64,000 bases of DNA from Myxococcales bacterium (GCA_029863605.1 JAOTVB010000017.1:25326-89325), one strand, 5' to 3'. Counted from the stretch's first letter, positions 51,609 through 61,137 are shown. Notes: a model not told the origin generated them from the letters alone. Program-made: numbers and translations.

Positions 51609-52736
51609 TCAGGGCTCGGGCGGGTCGTGGTACTGTACTAGTTCGCCCCGGAACGTCTCCAGCACCGTCACACCATCGTCCTGGCTGACCACGTAATTCG
51701 GTCCCAGGGGCACTTTTCCGAGGCCGCCAGGGGTGTCGACGATGAGCTTGGGAAGCGCGATGCCACTGATACGACCCTGAAGTGCCCTCATCATCTCGAC
51801 GCCGCGCCGGAGGGACGTCCGCAGATGACCGGTGCCACGTACGGGATCCATTTGCAAAAGGTAGTAGGGTCGGACGCGTGCTCGGACAAGCCCGCGAAAC
51901 AGCCGTTCTAGCGTGTCTGCGTCGTCATTGATGCCCCTAAGCAGGACCGATTGGTTCATGACGGGAAGGCCCGCATCGGCGAGTCGCCCACATGCTTCCT
52001 GCGCTTCAAATGTGAGCTCCTTCGGGTGGTTAAAGTGCGTCATGACCCACACGCAGTCGTGGCTCAGACGTATGGCCCGGCAAAGCTCATCGGTGATGCG
52101 TTGGGGGAGGGTGACCGGGGCGCGTGTCGCCAAGCGTACGTAGTCGATATGGTCGATCTCGCCCAAACGCGAGAGCAGACGTGTGATCCGCTCCGTCGAC
52201 ATCATGCATGGGTCTCCGCCGGAGATGATGACGTCACGGACCTCCCGGTGGTTCGCGAGCCACTCGAAGGCAGGCTCGAGAGCTGCCAGCGAACGCACGC
52301 CGCCTCCATCCCCGACGATTCGCGACCTCGTGCAAAAGCGGCAGTACACCCCGCAACGGTCCGTGGCGATCAACAAAACACGGTCGGGGTAACGCTGAAT
52401 CAGGTGAGGGGCCACCTCGTGAGCCTCCTCGCCCAGAGGATCGACGAGATCGCCTTTGACGACGATGGCTTCGTCCGCTTGCGGGATACACTGCCTTCGG
52501 ATTGGGCAGTCCGGATCGCCTGGATCGCACAGGCTGAGATAGTAGGGAGTGACAGAAATAGGAAGCCCCGCAGCCATGGCCCGGATCGCGCCGAGCCGCT
52601 CCCTTTCCGTGAGCCGAAGCGCCCGTTCGAGGCCGTCCAAGTCGGTTACCGAGTGCTGCGCTTGCCAGCGCCAATCTTTCCATTGGGCTTGGTCGAGAAC
52701 CGAGGCTTCGCGGAAATTGACCGGTAGCGGACGCAC
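51609..52736 (-). CDS. kamA: Lysine 2,3-aminomutase-family radical SAM enzyme
   Basis: 375 residues if the GTG at 52736 is the start; no ribosome binding site is seen and the frame continues upstream, so the start is uncertain. The radical SAM cluster motif CGVYCRFC follows TDR, the [12 protein letters not shown] segment is typical of KamA, and a GDPCMM segment and a LRTSLRRG region are also family-like. Enzymes of this family use PLP and SAM to move an amino group on lysine; relatives include EpmB for elongation factor P and glutamate 2,3-aminomutase. No epmA or efp is adjacent. It is divergent from the PEP carboxykinase gene. Confidence 0.82.
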   Translation of the reverse strand: MRPLPVNFREASVLDQAQWKDWRWQAQHSVTDLDGLERALRLTERERLGAIRAMAAGLPISVTPYYLSLCDPGDPDCPIRRQCIPQADEAIVVKGDLVDPLGEEAHEVAPHLIQRYPDRVLLIATDRCGVYCRFCTRSRIVGDGGGVRSLAALEPAFEWLANHREVRDVIISGGDPCMMSTERITRLLSRLGEIDHIDYVRLATRAPVTLPQRITDELCRAIRLSHDCVWVMTHFNHPKELTFEAQEACGRLADAGLPVMNQSVLLRGINDDADTLERLFRGLVRARVRPYYLLQMDPVRGTGHLRTSLRRGVEMMRALQGRISGIALPKLIVDTPGGLGKVPLGPNYVVSQDDGVTVLETFRGELVQYHDPPEP

Positions 52737-52882
52737 GACGCGGAGCTTAGTTGTTGTCCCCCGGGCGGCAACTCCTCTTGCCCCTGGACATGCTGCTGAA
52801 ACATTGTCATATCCCAAGCACTGAGCGGGTCGGATCCCCGTTCGCGCCCACAGTCCGAGCCGAACCAAAAGGGAAAGAGGTT

Positions 52883-54646
52883 ATGGTCACCCCAGCAGGT
52901 CCGCGCCCCTTCGACGTCGAGTATATCGATAACCCCTCGCAGTCCGAGCTTCGCGAGCTAGCTGTCAAGCACACCCCCTGCGTTCAGCGTTCAGCGGTCG
53001 GCAGCATCAACAAGATCTCTCGCAACAAAGCGCGGATGGCCAAGTACACGTACATCATCGATACCGAGGATCGGTGGAGCCACCAGATAATCGACCCGGC
53101 CAAAGCACGAGGACTGATCGATCGGCAAGCCAAGTACATCGCGAAGCGCGGGAAGCTCATCGCCATCGATGGCTACGTCGGTCTCGGCGACCGCGCATTT
53201 GGCGCGACGTGGCTCTACACACCCGAGGGCGCGAACATCGCCGGGATGCAACAGATTCTTGCGTTTCCGCGCTCGGATGTCGAGAACGCGGAGCAACTCG
53301 CAAAGCCGTTCAGGCCGACCTTCCGTCTCTTCTACACGCCAGACCTGATGCTCGACGACATGCCCGGCCGGCAGGCGATCATCGTCGACATGGAGAACTG
53401 GACGACCTACGTGATGGGCGCGGACTACTTCGGCGAGTCGAAGAAGGGCATTCTCCGAATGCTGAACCACTACGTCTATCAAAAGGGAGGACTGGTTCTG
53501 CACGCAGGCGCGAAGGCGGTCACGGCCGCAAGTGGCGGCAAGCTCACCATGACGATCATGGGCCTTTCGGGAACCGGCAAGACCACCACCACGTTTTCGA
53601 AGCAGGGTGACCTCACCGAGCCAATTCAGGACGACATGGTGGTGCTCTGGCCGAATGGCGTGCTTTCGATCACCGAGAATGGCTGCTTCGCCAAGACCGA
53701 CGGATTGTCGCTCGAGACCGAGCCCGTTCTGTTCACCTCGACCTCCGGGCCCGACGCCTGGATCGAGAACGTCTTCCTCGAGGACGATGGCTCGTTCAGC
53801 TTCAGCAAGGGCGCGCTCTCCATCGAGGACGTGACCCGGCTTCGCGACATCCTTATCGCCACCGGTGCCAACGCGCAGAACGTCGACAAGTACATCGCCG
53901 GCGAAGTCGATATCGACGACGTTGTCGACACTCACGGTGTCCCTGCCGACGGGTGGGATTTCGTCGTCTGGACCCAGAACGGCCGTTCGATCGTGCCGAT
54001 GAGCTCGATTCCTGAAGCCGCTGATCTCCACGACATCCCGCAGGTGAAGTCGATGGGTATCCTCAACCGCGACGAAGGCTACGACGCGGCAATGCCCGGG
54101 ATTCTTCGCTTCACCTCGCCCGAGCAGGCCGCTGGCTATTTCATGCTTGGCGAGACCTCCAAGACGAGCGCCGCCGGCAAGGAGCGCGGCAAGACGCGGT
54201 CGCCCTTCACACAGCCGTTCTTTCCCGCGAAGCACGGGCTTCAGGCGAAGCGGTTTGCCGAGCTCGCAGAAACGATGCCCGGCGTTACCATGTGGCTGAT
54301 GAATACCGGCTACATCGGCGGCGAAGCCAACGACGCCAAAGAGAGCAAGGCGCTCAACATCAAAATTCCGCATTCGAGTGCGATGCTCGAAGCGTTGTTG
54401 AGCGAATCGATCAAGTGGAAGAAGGATCCCGACTTCGGCTACGAGATCGTCGATGTCGATGCGCCCGAGAATGCTCATCTCGTCGAGAAGGTGCCGGCCG
54501 AGATCCTCGAGCCGCGACGCTTCTACGACAGCCGTGGTCGGCACGCGGACTACGAGCAGTGGGTCCGCCACATGAAGGAAGCCCGCCGAGAGTTTCTCAA
54601 GAAGTTCCAAGTTGCGGACACTATCGTCGAGGCGACGGCGGGCTGA
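52883..54646 (+). CDS. pckA: ATP-type phosphoenolpyruvate carboxykinase, divergent form
   Basis: 587 residues from the ATG at 52883, with AAAGAGG upstream; the longer frame is not supported. The kinase loop is GLSGTGKTTTTF instead of the usual GLSGTGKTTLS, followed by IQDDMVVL and NGCFAKTDGL, both at the expected ATP-PEPCK places. The N-terminal half (DRAFGATWLYTP, RPTFRLFYTPDLM) differs from E. coli PckA. The enzyme makes PEP from oxaloacetate with ATP in gluconeogenesis. It stands alone and is followed by a terminator-like hairpin. I am less sure of the activity than of the superfamily. Confidence 0.78.
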   Translation: MVTPAGPRPFDVEYIDNPSQSELRELAVKHTPCVQRSAVGSINKISRNKARMAKYTYIIDTEDRWSHQIIDPAKARGLIDRQAKYIAKRGKLIAIDGYVGLGDRAFGATWLYTPEGANIAGMQQILAFPRSDVENAEQLAKPFRPTFRLFYTPDLMLDDMPGRQAIIVDMENWTTYVMGADYFGESKKGILRMLNHYVYQKGGLVLHAGAKAVTAASGGKLTMTIMGLSGTGKTTTTFSKQGDLTEPIQDDMVVLWPNGVLSITENGCFAKTDGLSLETEPVLFTSTSGPDAWIENVFLEDDGSFSFSKGALSIEDVTRLRDILIATGANAQNVDKYIAGEVDIDDVVDTHGVPADGWDFVVWTQNGRSIVPMSSIPEAADLHDIPQVKSMGILNRDEGYDAAMPGILRFTSPEQAAGYFMLGETSKTSAAGKERGKTRSPFTQPFFPAKHGLQAKRFAELAETMPGVTMWLMNTGYIGGEANDAKESKALNIKIPHSSAMLEALLSESIKWKKDPDFGYEIVDVDAPENAHLVEKVPAEILEPRRFYDSRGRHADYEQWVRHMKEARREFLKKFQVADTIVEATAG

Positions 54647-54647
54647 G

Positions 54648-54672
54648 CTGCGGGCTAACCTCGCAGGTTTTT
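54648..54672 (+). terminator. Intrinsic terminator after the PEP carboxykinase gene
   Basis: CTGCGGG (54648-54654) can pair with CC-T-CGCAG (54659-54666, one bulged T) across a CTAA loop, and five T follow (54668-54672). It starts one base after the stop codon. Confidence 0.55.
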
Positions 54673-54708
54673 CAGGGCGCCGGCGGCACCTGTGATACGA
54701 GTTTGTGC

Positions 54709-55242
54709 ATGCAGCGGTTGGCGCCACTCGTCGTCTTCGTTTGGTTGAGCTTGCCCGTTACAGCGAGGGCGGGTGACCACGACACCATCGTCTTCGACGC
54801 GGTCTACGGCGGCACGGTCTCCAAGTTCTCGTTTGGGACCAAGTGGCAGCCGACGCTGTGGCTCGACGGCAGCTACGGGGTGATCGGGCCGCTGCATCTA
54901 GGCGCATATTTTCATTGGCTCGGAGAGAAGTTCGCCCTCGACAACCCAGGCTTCGGAGGAGGCGCACTCATTGCCCTTCGTCGAAACATCAAGAAGGTGC
55001 GCTTCACGGGTGCGTTTGGCGGGGGTTATCTCGGGGTCCCCGTGCCCTCTTCGGTTCCCGACGCGCCGTATCGACACGAGGGGTCGGGGACGATTACCGC
55101 CTTCGTCGGTCTCGGGTATGGTTTCATCGATTTTCTGGGTGTCGAATTTCGTGGGCGCTGGGCCCGTTACTTCCGGATGCCGGCCGGGACGCCCGACTCC
55201 GCCTGGAGCATCGAGGGCGGTTTCACCATTTTCATCGAGTAG
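54709..55242 (+). CDS. Small outer-membrane beta-barrel-like protein
   Basis: 177 residues from the ATG at 54709. A signal peptide with hydrophobic core PLVVFVWLSLPVTARA precedes alternating aromatic and glycine-rich strands (GTKWQPTLWLDGSYGVIG, GAYFHWLG, GAFGGGYLGV, AFVGLGYGFIDFLG). These suggest an eight-stranded outer-membrane barrel. The final residues IFIE end in an acidic rather than a Phe residue, so the BAM signal is not standard. No family is named. It lies 3 bp before the PYROXD2-like gene. Confidence 0.6.
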   Translation: MQRLAPLVVFVWLSLPVTARAGDHDTIVFDAVYGGTVSKFSFGTKWQPTLWLDGSYGVIGPLHLGAYFHWLGEKFALDNPGFGGGALIALRRNIKKVRFTGAFGGGYLGVPVPSSVPDAPYRHEGSGTITAFVGLGYGFIDFLGVEFRGRWARYFRMPAGTPDSAWSIEGGFTIFIE

Positions 55243-55245
55243 GGC

Positions 55246-56790
55246 ATGTACTCGGGCGATGTCCTGATCGTCGGTGCTGGGCACAACGGGCTCGTCGCTG
55301 CCGTGATGCTGGCCAGGGCGGGGCTCTCCGTGAAGGTGCTCGAGGCCGAAGCAGTGCCTGGCGGAGCATGCCGTACCGAGTACCCGTTCTCGAAGGCACC
55401 CGAGGTCGGACAGTCCACGGGAGCGTATCTGCTCGGCCTGATGCCTCCAGAGCTCCTCGCCGAATTGGACATCTCGCTGCCTCTTGTTCGTCGAGACCCG
55501 CACTATTTTCTGCCAACTACCAGCGATCGCTACTTGCTCTTCGGCTCGGATGCGAGCGCCACTCGGGCGCAGCTCGCCGCCATGTTCTCGCCAGCTGATG
55601 CGCGTGCCAACGACGCCTTGCAAGACGAGCTTGCCAAGCTTCGAGAGGACATTGCTCCCGCCTGGCTTCAGGCTCCGGTATCGATCGAGGATACGGCGGA
55701 ACGTTATGTGCGCCCCGCACTTCGACAGGTGTTCGTCGATCTGTGTCGCGGCTCGGTTGGAGTGTACCTTCGGCGCTTCGGTTTTCAAAGCGAGCTTCTC
55801 CAAGCGATGTATGCGGTCACCGATGGCTTTGCGGGGCTTTACGGGGCCTGGGAAACGCCTGGTAGCGGGATGAATTTTCTCGTGCACAACATGTGTCGGC
55901 TTCCGGGATCCGACGGCACCTGGATGATCGTGCGCGGTGGCATGGGATCGGTCACGCGAGCGTTCGTCGCCGCGGCACGAAAGGCAGGTGCGAAGGTCGA
56001 GCTCGACGCTCCCATTTCGCGGATCGAAGTCGAGAGTGGTATCGTGAGAGGCGTAGTGACCGGCGACGGGGTTTTGCATCGTGCCTCTGTCGTCGTCGTC
56101 AGCGCCGATCCGTTTCGTTTGCGCGCGATGTTGGGCGACGCATGCCCGGTGGAGCTCGCCAACCGGATCGAGTCCTATCGACGGCCGGGCACGAGCATGA
56201 AGGTCAATTTGTGCTTGCGGGACTTGCCGACGTTCTCGTGCTTGGCCGAGTCGCGTGGGCAGCACGGTGCCACCATCCATCTCCTTCCAGAGGAAGACAC
56301 GCTCGCCCGGCTTCGTCGCGCCTTCGCGGATTGCCGGGAAGGGCGGCTCCCCGAGGCGCCATCGATCGAGTGGTACATCCACACGACCCTAGACCCCTCC
56401 CTTCGGGACGAACAGGGCCGTCATAGCGCCGCGCTCTTCGTGCAGTGGGTACCGTACGCTCTTGCGGAGAGCTCCTGGGAAGCCGAGCAGGGTCCTTACG
56501 TGCGATCGCTGCTCGATATCTGCGACCGGTTTGCGCCTGGTACCTCCGAGCTCGTCGTCGATACCTTCGTCCTCACACCTCCAAAGATCGAGTCTCACTT
56601 CGGGCTCACGGGCGGTCACATTCATCACGTCGACAACAGCTTTGGATTCGCCGATAGGCTTCCCTACGCGCTCCGGGTGGCGGGCCTGTACGCGTGCGGC
56701 GCGGGCTGTCATCCGGCAGGGTCGGTCATTGGGGCCGCAGGGTACAACGCCGCCAACGCCGTATTGGCAGACTTGGCTATTTCTTCTTGA
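55246..56790 (+). CDS. FAD-dependent oxidoreductase, PYROXD2 / phytoene-desaturase-like
   Basis: 514 residues. The N-terminal dinucleotide motif VLIVGAGHNGLVAAVMLARAG, then VLEAEAVPGGACRTE, is that of the amine oxidase / phytoene desaturase superfamily; the C-terminal FAD-contact segment reads YACGAGCHPAGSVIGAAGYNAA. The length and overall pattern fit the PYROXD2-like group. Carotenoid genes are not nearby, so a carotenoid substrate is not supported. It overlaps the convergent TPR gene by 14 bp. Confidence 0.82.
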   Translation: MYSGDVLIVGAGHNGLVAAVMLARAGLSVKVLEAEAVPGGACRTEYPFSKAPEVGQSTGAYLLGLMPPELLAELDISLPLVRRDPHYFLPTTSDRYLLFGSDASATRAQLAAMFSPADARANDALQDELAKLREDIAPAWLQAPVSIEDTAERYVRPALRQVFVDLCRGSVGVYLRRFGFQSELLQAMYAVTDGFAGLYGAWETPGSGMNFLVHNMCRLPGSDGTWMIVRGGMGSVTRAFVAAARKAGAKVELDAPISRIEVESGIVRGVVTGDGVLHRASVVVVSADPFRLRAMLGDACPVELANRIESYRRPGTSMKVNLCLRDLPTFSCLAESRGQHGATIHLLPEEDTLARLRRAFADCREGRLPEAPSIEWYIHTTLDPSLRDEQGRHSAALFVQWVPYALAESSWEAEQGPYVRSLLDICDRFAPGTSELVVDTFVLTPPKIESHFGLTGGHIHHVDNSFGFADRLPYALRVAGLYACGAGCHPAGSVIGAAGYNAANAVLADLAISS

Positions 56791-57616
56791 GACGGTCGAT
56801 CGTCCCCCGGGCGCGCTTGGCCGCCTCGGGATCGGTCTTCTTGATGTCCCGGATGTATCGCTCGTAGGTGGCGATCGCCATTTCGGTGTTGCCGAGCTTC
56901 TCGTAGCAAGACGCGAGATCGAACAGGAGATCGGACTGACCGTCGCCAAGCTCGATCGCTTGGATGTAGGCGGGGATCGCCTCTTTGTAGCGTTCTGCGC
57001 CTCGATAGGCGACGGCGAGGTTGCGGGCGATGTTCGCGTCATAGGGGTGTGCTGCGCTCGCCTTTTCGAGCACCGTGATCGATTCGTCGTATCGGCGCGC
57101 TCGCCGGAGGGCGACCCCGAGATTGTTGAGCAGTTGCGGGTCGTTCGGGAGTTTCTCGAGCCCCTTCTCGTAGGCGGCAATCGCTGCGTCGTTGTCCCCC
57201 AGCCTTCGGTACGCGACGCCCAGGTTGAGCCAGTGGTTGGCTTCTTTGGGTTCGAGCTCGGTCGCTTTGCGAAGGCACTTGATGGCCGACTTTGGTCGCT
57301 TCAGCCGAATTAGTACCGCCCCCGCGAGGCCATAGGCTCGTCCGCTCTCGGGCTCGAGCTCAATCGCCCGCTGGAAGGCCCCGAGCGCGTCTTCGTAGCG
57401 TTCGAGCCGACGAAGAATCGTCCCGCGTGTGAGGTGCCCCTCGGCCGATTTCGGCCGCGCCGCAAGGGCCAAGTCGATCTCCTTGAGCGCGTCTTCGTAG
57501 CGACCCTCGGCACGCAAGGTCTTCGCGAGTCGATAATGAGCATCGGCCTCGTCCGCCAGAACCGATGCCGGGGCCAGCAAGGCGGCGCACGCCAATCCCA
57601 CCCACATCCACTTCAT
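56777..57616 (-). CDS. Periplasmic TPR protein
   Basis: 279 residues. A signal peptide (WVGLACAALLAPASVLA) is followed by about seven tetratricopeptide repeats (residues about 25-265) with the usual W/L-G-Y-A-F-A-P spacing, for example ALGAFQRAIELEPESGRA and AIAAYEKGLEKLPNDPQL. Such scaffolds hold protein partners; none is identifiable. The C-terminus is lysine-rich. It lies 12 bp from the M50 protease on the same strand. Confidence 0.85.
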   Translation of the reverse strand: MKWMWVGLACAALLAPASVLADEADAHYRLAKTLRAEGRYEDALKEIDLALAARPKSAEGHLTRGTILRRLERYEDALGAFQRAIELEPESGRAYGLAGAVLIRLKRPKSAIKCLRKATELEPKEANHWLNLGVAYRRLGDNDAAIAAYEKGLEKLPNDPQLLNNLGVALRRARRYDESITVLEKASAAHPYDANIARNLAVAYRGAERYKEAIPAYIQAIELGDGQSDLLFDLASCYEKLGNTEMAIATYERYIRDIKKTDPEAAKRARGTIDRLKKK

Positions 57617-57628
57617 CCCCCAAGCTTA

Positions 57629-58321
57629 TCACACTCCTTCGTAGAGCCACCCGATCGCGGTGTTGAACACGGGCGGCATCACTTTGCCGAAGACGATCCA
57701 TGCGATGATCAGTCCCATGAGTGCCCCCCCACCCGAGAAAAGCCCAAACCATTTGTCACGCATTCGGTCGGTGAGCACCAACGGCACGATCGCGTAGCCA
57801 TCGAGAGGCGGAAGCGGGATGAGGTTGAAAGTCCCGAGGATGAGATTGACGGAAAACAGGACACTCAAAAACAGGGCGAGTCCCTGCGCGACCCCCGAGG
57901 GAGCCACCGCGAGCGTCTCCAAGCCGATTCCATCGGTTGGCAACGTGAAGTAACCGGTCGCAATTCCGATTCGAATGCCGATCGCAGCCAGCAGCGCCAA
58001 CAGGAAATTCGCAGCCGGTCCGGCAGCTGCCATCCCCGCGGCGCGTTTTGGATGGCGGCTTGCCCACTGAGGGTCATATGGTGCGCTGGCCCAGCCGATC
58101 ATCCAACCGCCGCCTTGAAGGAAGAACGACACGATCGGAACGACGAGCGCGCCGAAGGGCTCCCGACGTATGTGGGGAAGGGGGTCGAGGGTCACCTGAG
58201 CAGCGGCGGTATCATCACCTCCGAACTTGCCAACGAGCGCATGGGCGGCCTCGTGACACGTCAATGACAGCAGAAACGCGGCCAACCACAAAGGGAGCTT
58301 GGCGAGGAGATTCATGTCCAT
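57629..58321 (-). CDS. Site-2-protease-like M50 zinc metalloprotease
   Basis: 230 residues with about six hydrophobic segments. The zinc motif HEAAH (23-27) lies in the first helix and NLIPLPPLDG near residue 165 supplies the third ligand aspartate. This is the short, PDZ-free YwhC-like group of the M50 family. It cleaves substrates within the membrane. The natural substrate is unknown. It lies between the TPR gene and the Nudix gene on the minus strand. Confidence 0.88.
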   Translation of the reverse strand: MDMNLLAKLPLWLAAFLLSLTCHEAAHALVGKFGGDDTAAAQVTLDPLPHIRREPFGALVVPIVSFFLQGGGWMIGWASAPYDPQWASRHPKRAAGMAAAGPAANFLLALLAAIGIRIGIATGYFTLPTDGIGLETLAVAPSGVAQGLALFLSVLFSVNLILGTFNLIPLPPLDGYAIVPLVLTDRMRDKWFGLFSGGGALMGLIIAWIVFGKVMPPVFNTAIGWLYEGV

Positions 58322-58336
58322 CGTGTAGTCGCCAGA

Positions 58337-58894
58337 TCAGGCGCGCGGCCCTTCGAACAGGAAGTAGAATGCGGCCACCACCAAAGCGTGGGTAATCTCT
58401 CCTCGCGCGATGAGCGCCTTGACGTCGTGTAGTGGTACCGTCTTTACTTCAATCGCCTCGCCTTCATCAAGCGTTGGCTCGCTTACAGCGCGCGCCCCCT
58501 CGGCTAGCCATGTCGAGCAGACGTTGTTTTGCAGTGCCGGGTTCGGATGGACCTCGCCGAGCTTGGTCCAGTGTGGCGCCTCGTAACCCGTTTCTTCGAG
58601 CAATTCACGGGCTGCGGCCCCTTGATGAGTCTCGCCTGGGTCGACGGCACCGCCTGGGATCTCGAGGGTGACCGCGTCGGTGCCGTGGCGGAACTGGCGG
58701 ATCAAGACGACTTCGCGGCGGTCGGTGAGGGCGACGACGTTGGTCCAGTCGGCGCCTTCCAGCACCGTGAATCGGTGCTCTTCGCTCGAGGTCGGATGCG
58801 TCGCGATCTTGATTCTGGCGCGAAAGATCCGGAAATCAACCTGCCGCTCTTCCCGCACGAACGGCCAGATCAGGTGACGGTCATCCGACGACAT
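58337..58894 (-). CDS. Nudix hydrolase, ADP-ribose-pyrophosphatase-like
   Basis: 185 residues from the ATG at 58894. The Nudix box GGAVDPGETHQGAAARELLEE(T)G matches GX5EX7REUXEEXG, preceded by a VVLIRQFRHG strand as in NudF-type enzymes. The probable reaction is hydrolysis of ADP-ribose or a related nucleotide sugar, with Mg. The frame runs on upstream to 59023 through the divergent gene but is not used. The intergenic space to the HAD gene is 14 bp if that gene starts at 58909. Confidence 0.85.
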   Translation of the reverse strand: MSSDDRHLIWPFVREERQVDFRIFRARIKIATHPTSSEEHRFTVLEGADWTNVVALTDRREVVLIRQFRHGTDAVTLEIPGGAVDPGETHQGAAARELLEETGYEAPHWTKLGEVHPNPALQNNVCSTWLAEGARAVSEPTLDEGEAIEVKTVPLHDVKALIARGEITHALVVAAFYFLFEGPRA

Positions 58895-58908
58895 CGCCCG
58901 ATCGTAGT

Positions 58909-59649
58909 ATGAAAACCGCTGGCTGCTACAGTTACCAGGTGCGGGTGACGATCGCCATGTTCGATATCGATGGCACACTTCTTCGGGCGGGAGGGGCGGG
59001 GCGCCGTGCCGTCGAACGCGCACTCGATGACCGGCTCGGGAAGGCTCTAGGAACGATCAGTCTCGAAGCCGTCGAGTTCGCCGGCCGGACGGATCCATGG
59101 ATCGTGCGCGAGGCGCTGACGCACTACGGGGTAGCGCCAGACGAGGGGCTCATCGCGGAAGTGTTGCGTCTTTATGTGGAATATCTGCCTGATGAGCTCG
59201 AGCGTGCACCTGCCTTTGAGGTACTCCCCGGCGTTCGCGCGCTTTTGGAGATATTGATCACGCGTGATGACACCCTGCTCGGACTCGGCACGGGCAATAC
59301 CGAAGCAGCCGCCTACGCGAAGCTGCGCCGCGGCCAGATCGATTCGTTCTTCGCGTTTGGTGGGTTTGGGTCCGACCATCTGGACCGTGCGGAGTTGCTC
59401 CGCGTCGGGTTCGAGCGCGCTCGAGCGCGTACCTCCGCGGCCGCGCATAGAGTGGTCGTCATCGGGGATACACCCCACGACGTCGTTGCTGCGCAGGCCA
59501 TTGGCGCGGAGTGCATCGCCGTGTCCACCGGCTGGTACGACAGTGCTTCGCTCGCAGCCGCTGGCGCGAACCACGTCGTCGCAGACCTGGAGGACGAGCG
59601 GGTGATCGATGCGATCACCGGAGGTCTCGCGATCTCGAAGGACGTCTAA
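58909..59649 (+). CDS. HAD-superfamily hydrolase (phosphoglycolate phosphatase-like)
   Basis: 246 residues. Motif I FDIDGTLL, a helical cap from about residue 30, GLGTGN for motif II, and VVIGDTPHDVVAAQAIG for motif IV, as in subfamily IA phosphatases. Substrate is likely a small phosphorylated metabolite. The first ATG (58909) leaves only 14 bp to the divergent Nudix start; GTG codons at 58939 and 58945 or the ATG at 58957 give more room for promoters and are equally plausible. It is followed closely by the DUF547 gene. Confidence 0.85.
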   Translation: MKTAGCYSYQVRVTIAMFDIDGTLLRAGGAGRRAVERALDDRLGKALGTISLEAVEFAGRTDPWIVREALTHYGVAPDEGLIAEVLRLYVEYLPDELERAPAFEVLPGVRALLEILITRDDTLLGLGTGNTEAAAYAKLRRGQIDSFFAFGGFGSDHLDRAELLRVGFERARARTSAAAHRVVVIGDTPHDVVAAQAIGAECIAVSTGWYDSASLAAAGANHVVADLEDERVIDAITGGLAISKDV

Positions 59650-59680
59650 CTTTTTCGTGAGGTCGTGTAATACTCGGTGC

Positions 59681-60565
59681 GTGCATGAGAAACCTAGGCG
59701 CTGGTATGCGCGATGGTGGGCGATTCTGATCGTCCTCGGATTGGTGCTCGGGGCGACCGCCATCGTTACCGTGAAGGCGCTCGGCCTGCGTTCGGTGGTC
59801 GTCGATGCGCAACCGTTTCCGCAGCCGCCGGAGGGCTTCGACACCCGATGGTGGAATGACGCGCTCGGAAGATGGGTTCACGGAGACCGCGTCGACTACA
59901 ATCAAGTGCTCGAAGACGCGCCGAATTTGAAGCGCTTCGCGGCGACGTTGGCAGAGGTCGGACCGACGGCCACACCTGACCGGTTTCAGACCGAAGAAGA
60001 GCGTCTCGCGTACTACATCAATGCCTACAATGCCCTCACGTTGCTTGGCGTCGTGGACAACTGGCCGATCTCCAGCGTGCAAGACGTCCGCGGTTGGTTG
60101 GACCCGCGGGCAGGCTTCGGATTCTTCTACGGGCTTCGATTCTTCCTCGATGGCGGCAAGATCAACCTCTACGATCTCGAGAACGGTGTCATCCGAGGCT
60201 TTCGAGACGCGAGAATCCATGCCGCGATCAACTGCGCGTCGATCTCATGCCCGCCGTTGGCGCCCGACGCCTATGATCCGGTCGACCTCGAGGGCCAGCT
60301 CGATCGGGTCACCCGGTCTTTCTGCTCGAGCCCCCCACACGTGCAGGTCGACGATGAAGCGCGCGAGATTCGGCTATCCTCGATCTTCGATTGGTATCGC
60401 GCCGATTTCGAAGAACACGCGCGTCGATTGGGGCGGCCGCCGACCATGGAGGCCTTCATCCTCGCGTTTGCTGAGCCCGCCGTCGCAGAATCGCTCGAGC
60501 GCGCCCAGGATGCCGGTTTCGACGTGGTCTTTCAGCCATATGACTGGGGCCTAAATCAGCTTTGA
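59681..60565 (+). CDS. DUF547 protein with N-terminal membrane anchor
   Basis: 294 residues from the GTG at 59681. One hydrophobic helix (AILIVLGLVLGATAIVTV, about residues 12-30) anchors a periplasmic DUF547 domain, recognised by EERLAYYINAYNALTL, GGKINLYDLENGVIR and INCASISCPPLAPDAY. The Cys and Asn-His-type arrangement makes a papain-like or transglutaminase-like fold possible, and activity is not established for the family. It may be read through from the HAD gene 31 bp upstream. Confidence 0.82.
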   Translation: MHEKPRRWYARWWAILIVLGLVLGATAIVTVKALGLRSVVVDAQPFPQPPEGFDTRWWNDALGRWVHGDRVDYNQVLEDAPNLKRFAATLAEVGPTATPDRFQTEEERLAYYINAYNALTLLGVVDNWPISSVQDVRGWLDPRAGFGFFYGLRFFLDGGKINLYDLENGVIRGFRDARIHAAINCASISCPPLAPDAYDPVDLEGQLDRVTRSFCSSPPHVQVDDEAREIRLSSIFDWYRADFEEHARRLGRPPTMEAFILAFAEPAVAESLERAQDAGFDVVFQPYDWGLNQL

Positions 60566-60661
60566 GTACATTGGCTTACACAAAAATACTGCATAACTCG
60601 ACGAGTGGTGCAATAGCTTACTAAGCTTCTACTCATGATTCGGGGGGATCGGCACACCGCG

Positions 60662-61123
60662 ATGCGACGCTTAGCTTTGTCTATTTTCAGCTCTCTTCTC
60701 CTCGTGGGCTGCCCAGGCGGTTTGGACAACTGCGAGGACTTCAACGCCTGTGCCGGCGGTGGCGGCGGGTCGACTGGCGTTACCGTGGAGCTGGTGTTTC
60801 AGGTCAACTGCGGCAATGCGGTCTGTCACGATGCGGACCAGCCTGCTGCGATGCTCGATCTCGTCTCGCCCAACGTCGCGAGTCGAACGGTCGGTGTCAA
60901 CTCGACTGACCCCAACTGCGGAAGCGACATCATCGTCATAGCGGGGGATCCCATCGAGAGCTACATGATGAAGAAGATCCTCAACGAGCCCGGAATCTGT
61001 GGTGGGCAGATGCCGATCGGAACGATTCTCGACGCTGAGGACACCGACGTGATCCGACAGTGGATCCTCGATCTGGGCGGTGTCCCGGCAATCATCAACG
61101 AGGGGCCCGACAGCGGGGTTTAG
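60662..61123 (+). CDS. Lipoprotein with a CX4CH motif (cytochrome-like)
   Basis: 153 residues from the ATG at 60662; a more distal ATG at 60635 is possible. A lipoprotein signal ends in LLLVGC. The body starts with an Asn/Cys-rich stretch, then VFQVNCGNAVCHDADQ, in which Cys-x4-Cys-His could attach haem, and ends with GGQMPIG and a WILDLGG segment. This resembles the planctomycete-type cytochrome C domains found in lipoproteins, where the second half supplies the methionine ligand. Haem binding is a prediction only. It is 14 bp before the next envelope gene. Confidence 0.6.
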   Translation: MRRLALSIFSSLLLVGCPGGLDNCEDFNACAGGGGGSTGVTVELVFQVNCGNAVCHDADQPAAMLDLVSPNVASRTVGVNSTDPNCGSDIIVIAGDPIESYMMKKILNEPGICGGQMPIGTILDAEDTDVIRQWILDLGGVPAIINEGPDSGV

Positions 61124-61137
61124 ACGGGGAGAAGTTG

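Noticed and set aside
52991..54727. Very long minus-strand open frame (578 codons) opposite pckA
   Set aside because: Its translation has no domain pattern and is charged throughout; it mirrors the codon bias of the PEP carboxykinase gene on the other strand.
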